DNA of 64,000 bases from Nematostella vectensis. Lineage: Eukaryota > Cnidaria > Anthozoa > Actiniaria > Edwardsiidae. Shown in pieces: positions 59,401 to 64,000 of this stretch. The translations under genes and the position numbers were made by a program. The notes beneath the pieces are model-generated. The model had not been told where the DNA came from, ran no database searches, and worked only from the letters and a program-made list of their open reading frames with translations. The DNA lies in the NCBI RefSeq assembly GCF_932526225.1, contig NC_064042.1:11727040-11791039 (forward strand), written 5' to 3'. The number at the start of each line of letters is the position of its first letter. Within the stretch, counting starts at the first letter, position 1.

Positions 59401-62400
59401 CTGGATAATTGTATAAAAGTCATCTGCCATTTTTTCACCCTAGCATCCAAAATTGTCATTCTACGAAGCATAAATAAACATCCGTTTCAATCGGCTTATT
59501 TGTGAAAAGTTTTGCGATAGTTCCTATTGAATTGGAAAAAAGTTAACCGTAGCACTTTTTTTGTTTTTAGATGGTTATGTTGAGTCTTTATCAGATTATG
59601 TATTCAATATTGGTTAGAGAGAATACCGAATGAGTAGCTAACAAGGGTCGTTCTAATCTAAGTGTTTTATGATGTTTAAGGTGGGCGATTATGGTTCAAG
59701 AATGCAACCCCACACTACCCTCCTCAAGGAGCTCGTCCATAGAAGCCTTAGACACACCGGTAAGAGTGTGTTTGTGTTATTCTTTTGTTTCACTTTTTGC
59801 TAATCGTTCTAAACAAACAAGTGCAGTAATTTGGCCTTGTATCTCTATATTGAACCTCTTTTTCGGCACACAGAATCAGAAACCTCCATGAGGGAAATAA
59901 TAAATAGGATCTTGAAAAAGCGGTGTGCTTTTTAAAAAGTATTTTTCTGCTTTCGTTTTAGTCGACGAAAATACACATGGAAACATAAGCAAAGAATACA
60001 TATATAGTTAATAGTCTATGATTTTTATTCTAAGTGCTTCCGCAAAGTCAGCGAGTTCTTTTGGAAGCCCTCTTGATGGAGAACATACCTCATAATTGAA
60101 CATTTAAATTTGTGAGTCTACCAGAAATGCGTTAGCTTCCTCCGCTGAAAAAGAAATACTTTCAGCGCTAGTTTTCTAGTTTTATTAAATCAGCAATTCT
60201 CAGAAATAAAAGACACAACTGGATAAAGTGTACAATGGTTTTTTTTATCCTTTTTTCAGCTCTACCAACAAGAGATGGATAGCATGGATACATTCGAGAG
60301 TAACGTCGCAACACATCTCACGCGAATTCTTCACTCTAGTCAACACACCATCGTTATATCATCCGCTAAGTGAGTAGAGAGCTATGTACGGTCAAACCCC
60401 ATCTCATACGAATTCCTCACTACAGTCAACACAACATCGTTATATCATCCGCTAAGTGAGTAGAGAGCTATGTACGGTCAAACCCCATCTCATACGAATT
60501 CCTCACTACAGTCAACACAACATCGTTATATCATATGCTAAAATGAGTAAAGAACGGTCACCCTGTGGAAGTATAATAACCTCATCACACCCTAATTCTT
60601 CACTCTACTCAACACAGCATCGTTTTATTATCTGCTGAGTAAAGAACTATGAACGGTCACCCTGTGGAAGCATAATAAGGGCCCCCGAAATTTCGATGTG
60701 CTCACATGCTCGCGCAATTTTTTCTGCCGTGCTCGCATGCTGGCGTAATTTTTTCCGCCTCAAAATGCTCGGTCTCGCATAAAAAACGGGGTGCTCGCAA
60801 GTGCTCGCAAAAGACCACCATAACCCTATCTCACCCTTTTCACTCTACTCAACACAGCATCGGCTTCGTTGAGACCTCAATAAGAATGTCCAACAAAACC
60901 TGAGAGATTTGGCTCTCGTTTTCGTCTTTGAATAAATATCTGCAAGACAGTTATCATTCTTGCACAAATAGTGTAAGAGTTAGTCGAGATGAACATATTT
61001 CAGGGAGTGTGTCTGATACGCATTTCTGTTGTAGAGTATTATGTGAAACCGTCAAAGATTTTGTCGCCAAAGTTGGGGCCGCCTCTGCAACTACAGAACC
61101 GGATGCTGCAGATTCGCTTGCTTCTAAGGTAGTCGAAACTTTTTTTTTTTTTTTTTTTGGGGGGGGTGGGGGGGTTTACCGCGCTACACAATCAACTTAT
61201 CACGCTACAATCCGTACCACTTCTGATATTCTTGGAAATGTCTTCTCCGCGCACTTATTTTTGTTTCCTTCGCTTACTGAGGAAAATGCCCATTAGATCG
61301 CGCGCTCTTATTGGAAAAAATCAAAGAGGGCGACTTGGGGCAAGTATAATCCTTACTACCCCATAATTTGTTTTTATTATTTTCCTCCCATAGTGTTCAG
61401 TACTGAACGATAAGCTAAACCTTCTGCTAAAAGCCTTGAGTATTGAATCCGAGGCGAGTTCTACTCCTGTCAAGGAAGATCTTGCTGATATGAAGTCTGG
61501 CAGTAGTGGGAGTATAAACAGCATAGGGAGCGGAGGCAAGGCACAGAAAGTGTTTGTCCCGAGAGATGCCCTTATGTCTCGTGCTAACAGTCTGAAGAAG
61601 GCGCTTAAGCAGATCATCGACCACACGGAGATTGGTATGGACTGCCTGTGTCTTACTAAATGATCATGGGTAAAAAAAAGGGTGTTATCCTAGAGGATAT
61701 TGGACATATTATGGGTGTAGGTAAAAGATTGCTGCAGTGAAGGTGAAACGTTAGACGGTGCCGCTTGCCGATTGAGACTACCACCTTGCAGTGCTGTCAA
61801 GCCTCCCTGATTCTATATCAAGTATTGGGCATCTAAATGGGCATTCGAAATTTACGCAATTGGACGCAATAGAGGAAAAGAAGGGGATGCGGTGGAGTTC
61901 TCTCAGATCTTAGCAAATTACCAATCCCTTTTCCCCACAGGAGCCCTAAGAATTTTGGGAGCTACAACTGCCATACGATTATTCTTTTTAATCAGTTGGG
62001 ATTCCCTAGGAACCATACTAGTCACATGACTCGATTATGTTTTTCCCTCAGCCGTCGACGAACAAAACGCGCAGACCTGCTCTTCTACGTCATCACTTGC
62101 TGAAGCCATAGTTACGGTAGCCGCGTCCGTAGCAACCAACGTGGCTACTACCTCTTCATCGACGACGCTGGAGGCTGTTCAAGAGAATAGTTTAGACCAC
62201 GAAATCGAGAGAGGTGGGTACTCCACTGCGGGAATTTTCGCCCCGAAAAAACACCATTGATAGACAGCATTGTTGGAAGGTGCGATACAATGTCGATCAG
62301 CAATTTTGGAAGTTGTTTGACAGTATTGTTGGAAGTTGCAGGACAGCATTGTTTAAAGGTGCGGGGCAGCATCGCTAGGAGTTGCGAAACAGCATTGTTG

Positions 62401-63842
62401 GGAGGTGCGGGACACATTGTTGGAAGTTGCAGGACAGTATTGTTGGAAGGTGTGGGACAGCATTGTTAAAAGGTGAGGGACAGCATTGTTGGAAGATGCG
62501 GGGCAGCATTGTTAAAAGGTGCGGGAGAGCATTGTTGAAAGGTGTGGGACAGCATTGTTGAAAGGTGAGGGACAGCATTGTTGAAAGGTGAGGGACAGCA
62601 TTGTTGAAAGGTGCGGGACAGCATTGATGTAAGATGCGGGACAGGATACCTGGAACAGTATTGTTGGAAGGTGCTGGAGGGCTTGGTTACAACCTGTTAG
62701 GCAATCCTTCGGCAACACCCTCTTTATCTTGAGATAAACATACTGTTGCACTTAGTGTTGTTGTGGTTCAGTTGGGTAGTTTGAGTACAGTTCGTTAAGG
62801 AGTTGGGGTACTTCAGTCTCGCTCAATCCCTCAATCCAACACTTTATTCTTTCGTTTTCCAGATAATGAGGGTGTTCTGCTAAGAAAACCTGAAACCACG
62901 GTCGATAACAAATCCCCGGATGCTGACAACAAGTCCTTGGAACTAGACACATCCTCCTTCTCCTCGTCACCAGCCCCTCGTGCTGATATCCGGTTCTTGA
63001 GTAAGGGCAGCTCGCACCCCTTCCAGTTCGAGCCACCAATCGACGAGAAGCTTGCAAAGATGGGTAATAGTCGACCCACTGTGCAGTTCAGTACGTGTAT
63101 TATATCCAAGGCGTTCCTGAAGGACAGACCACGTGAGGGACTGATGGGGTCAATGATATCCAAGGCGTTACTCGCTAATGCAGACGCGCTCTGTGCTGCG
63201 GCCACGCCCGTCATGAATGCCGTCTCTGATGTGTAAGTTAATGGACCCTACCCATGATGTAATGCTTGGGAGACATTTTAAACGTCTACAGAAATGAGAC
63301 ATTGTCAAATTTTTAATGTCCATTTTGTATTCTTCTGTGTTCATGGCTTGGTAATAGATATCACGCAACCAACATGGCGTTGTGCCGTACGTTTCTATTT
63401 TTTCAGACTGATGCTTTGGTTGCATTGTCTTGATACCTCAGCCCCATAAGTTTTTAGTGTTTTCATTGTCACCCACCCCTCCCCCTATAAAAGCCTCCTC
63501 CCCACCCCCTAGAATGCTTGGCTTTGTTACGGGCTTGTATGATATTACTGGAAGGTTGAAGAGCATGCAGAGTGGAGGATTTGGTGTTTTATTTCTTCTT
63601 CTCTCTTTTGACAGCGTTTTACATACCTCTACTAGCAGAGAAATCTGGCTACTTTTGTATGAAAGTTTTGATGCGAACGCACTTAAAAACGTCTTTCATG
63701 TTTACATACTCTTTTTTTTTTTATTTACTAGCGATGGTTTTAGCGAGAAGTGTGTAATGAATAACTACTTTGGAATTGGTATTGACGCCAAGATTACGTT
63801 GGATTTCCACACAAGGCGAGAAGAACATCCTGAGAAATATAG
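48988..63842 (+). CDS. DGKD/DGKH-like: Type II diacylglycerol kinase (delta/eta-like), 3' incomplete
   Basis: Twenty coding exons (about 828 residues) are in the window and the gene continues past the end. Domain order is an acidic Ser/Asp-rich N-terminus, a PH domain, two C1 zinc fingers, the catalytic DAGKc domain, a long Ser-rich linker and the first part of the accessory catalytic domain ([14 protein letters not shown]). This architecture is specific to the delta/eta/kappa class, which phosphorylates diacylglycerol to phosphatidic acid at membranes and shapes PKC and EGFR signalling. Catalytic motifs CGGDGSVGW and LPLGTGNDL are intact. All C1 ligands are present. Whether a C-terminal SAM domain exists cannot be seen. 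The start ATG at 48988 is in frame with an acidic leader. Exon coordinates are in the domain entries. Confidence 0.95.
52788..52960. mobile_element. Fragment of the GCGCTTATT-type MITE family in DGK intron 4
   Basis: TACCATAATTACCAGAATAA followed by GTGCCCCT, AAATAAGCGTCCC and similar motifs parallels the element at 30482-30761. The right end is not clear. Confidence 0.45.
53852..55708 (+). CDS. DGKD/DGKH-like: DGK exons 6-9: tandem C1 zinc fingers
   Basis: Exons 53852-53981, 54535-54647, 54948-55073 and 55595-55708. The first finger runs from [17 protein letters not shown] to [20 protein letters not shown] with spacing H-x12-C-x2-C-x13-C-x2-C-x4-H-x2-C-x7-C. The second runs from [17 protein letters not shown] through [20 protein letters not shown] with x14 in the middle. 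All eight metal ligands are kept in both. After the second finger comes [16 protein letters not shown], leading to the kinase domain. Intron 6 holds a 218-bp MITE. Confidence 0.95.
54112..54329. mobile_element. 218-bp MITE in DGK intron 6
   Basis: Inverted termini AGCCACATTGTCACCAGTTC and the reverse complement of AAACTGGTGACAATGCGGCT. TTAA flanks both sides (54108-54111, 54330-54333), compatible with a TTAA (piggyBac-like) or TA target duplication. Arms match over about 30 bp with few mismatches. No coding capacity. Confidence 0.8.
54740..54816. repeat. Hairpin-forming inverted repeat in DGK intron 7
   Basis: GAGTGCATTCGGTTTCAAAA pairs with TTTTGAAACCGGTTGCACTC across a loop of about 25 bp. 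Possibly a minimal foldback element or a stem in the pre-mRNA. Confidence 0.75.
55997..61128 (+). CDS. DGKD/DGKH-like: DGK exons 10-16: catalytic DAGKc domain
   Basis: Exons 55997-56059, 56230-56312, 57973-58081, 58955-59094, 59681-59759, 60260-60369 and 61035-61128. The domain opens with [15 protein letters not shown] and contains [17 protein letters not shown], the glycine-rich nucleotide-binding motif [13 protein letters not shown] and [18 protein letters not shown]. It continues with [15 protein letters not shown] and ends [20 protein letters not shown]. Introns 11 and 15 begin with tandem copies of the adjoining exon donor. Confidence 0.95.
56290..56480 (+). repeat. Tandem repeat carrying the DGK exon 11 donor
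   Basis: The exon 11 end and donor (CCAACAAATGG|GTAAGTC) followed by TTCTTTATCTTGGGGGGG is repeated about four more times at 36-44 bp spacing: TACCAATTGGTAAGTCTG, TACCATTTGATAAAACTG, TACTAATTGGTAAATCTG and TACCAATACGTAAGTCTG. Each is separated by CTTTATCTTGG plus a G-run. Two of the extra copies keep a GTAAGT donor. Confidence 0.85.
57455..57797. mobile_element. 343-bp foldback MITE in DGK intron 11
   Basis: The left end GGCTTGTTCTTACGGGCGAC (57455) pairs imperfectly with the right end GTCGTGAGAACCAGCC (57797). Inside, GAGAACCCGCTCGACGTAAG (about 57520) is inverted as CTTACGTCGAGCCGGTTCTC (about 57715). Multiple GACGTAAGCG motifs occur on both strands. The target duplication is unclear. Confidence 0.7.
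58458..58477. repeat. C20 homopolymer in DGK intron 12
   Basis: Uninterrupted run of 20 C on the plus strand, one of nine G or C runs of at least 12 in the window. Confidence 0.95.
60316..60865 (+). repeat. 86-bp tandem repeat carrying the DGK exon 15 donor
   Basis: The last 55 bp or so of exon 15 plus the intron start is repeated about four more times. Copy 2 (60401-60486) is near identical: ACTACAG|TCAACACAACATCG then ATCCGCTAA|GTGAGTAG. Copies 3-5 are progressively diverged and have lost the donor (GCTAAAATGAGT, CTGCTGAGTAAAG). A block of GCTCGCATGCTGGCG-type sequence of about 150 bp (60678-60825) interrupts the array between copies 4 and 5. Confidence 0.9.
61394..63842 (+). CDS. DGKD/DGKH-like: DGK exons 17-20: linker and start of accessory domain
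   Basis: Exons 61394-61634, 62052-62213, 62863-63232 and 63732-63842. The linker is Ser/Thr/Ala-rich ([36 protein letters not shown]), as expected for the insert splitting the catalytic domain of type II DGKs. Exon 20 encodes [19 protein letters not shown] and REEHPEKY. It ends in phase 2 at a GTAAGG donor, so further exons lie beyond the window. Exon 19 ends at GATGT|GTAAGT. Confidence 0.92.
62262..62660. repeat. 23-bp minisatellite in DGK intron 18
   Basis: About 17 units of GCATTGTTGGAAGGTGCGGGACA with point variants. Several carry AAAGGTGAGGG, which resembles a splice donor. It begins about 50 bp after exon 18, but its sequence is not clearly derived from the exon end. Confidence 0.93.
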
Positions 63843-64000
63843 GTAAGGTCAATTCACAAGCCGAGACATGTATGTCGAGTTCACACTTCAGGTAAAAAAA
63901 GCCCGTTCAGGTAAAAATATAGGTACGTCGAGTTCTCTTGGCATGAGAAAACCAGGTTCCCACACAAAATGTTACACCTTTTTTTTAACACTTTTTTATC

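Overview
The window is eukaryotic and almost certainly metazoan. It carries three intron-rich protein genes with GT-AG (twice GC-AG) splice sites, intron positions that preserve codon phase throughout, and many interspersed non-LTR, Penelope-like and foldback transposon remnants. The proteins (a ciliary dynein-docking coiled coil, condensin SMC4 and a type II diacylglycerol kinase) are animal-like. The mix of repeats and protein sequence best fits an invertebrate, probably a cnidarian such as a sea anemone or coral. The taxon is an inference, not read directly.

Layout. 1-2,086: a (CCATCA)n array, a (CTGT)n array and unassigned sequence. 2,087-11,190: a block of about 190 copies of a 48-bp satellite with higher-order structure. 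11,191-16,245: unassigned DNA, a LINE remnant interrupted by a Penelope-like element with an 11-bp target-site duplication, and a GT-rich minisatellite. 16,246-21,652 (+): an 8-exon ODAD1/CCDC63-family gene. 22,276-43,755 (-): a complete 36-exon SMC4 gene of 1,241 residues, convergent with the previous gene. 43,756-48,987: the head-to-head intergenic region, occupied largely by a 5'-truncated non-LTR retrotransposon. 48,988-63,842 (+): the first 20 coding exons of a DGK delta/eta-type gene that runs off the window.

I derived the exon models by hand from splice signals, phase continuity and family similarity. Every junction keeps the reading frame.

The most unusual observation is a recurrent pattern. 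In all three genes, tandem repeats have grown directly on top of exon-intron junctions, so each repeat unit carries a copy of a genuine splice donor or acceptor plus adjoining exon bases. The clear cases are SMC4 exon 22 (13 extra acceptor copies, 64-bp unit), SMC4 exon 23 (four extra donor copies, 108-bp unit, each able to act as a 48-bp phase-symmetric mini-exon), DGK exon 15 (86-bp unit, one 30-bp phase-symmetric mini-exon), DGK exon 11 and ODAD1 exon 7. Two weaker cases are near SMC4 exons 33 and 35. This may show splice junctions being copied locally, with possible consequences for cassette-exon birth, poison splicing or intron gain.
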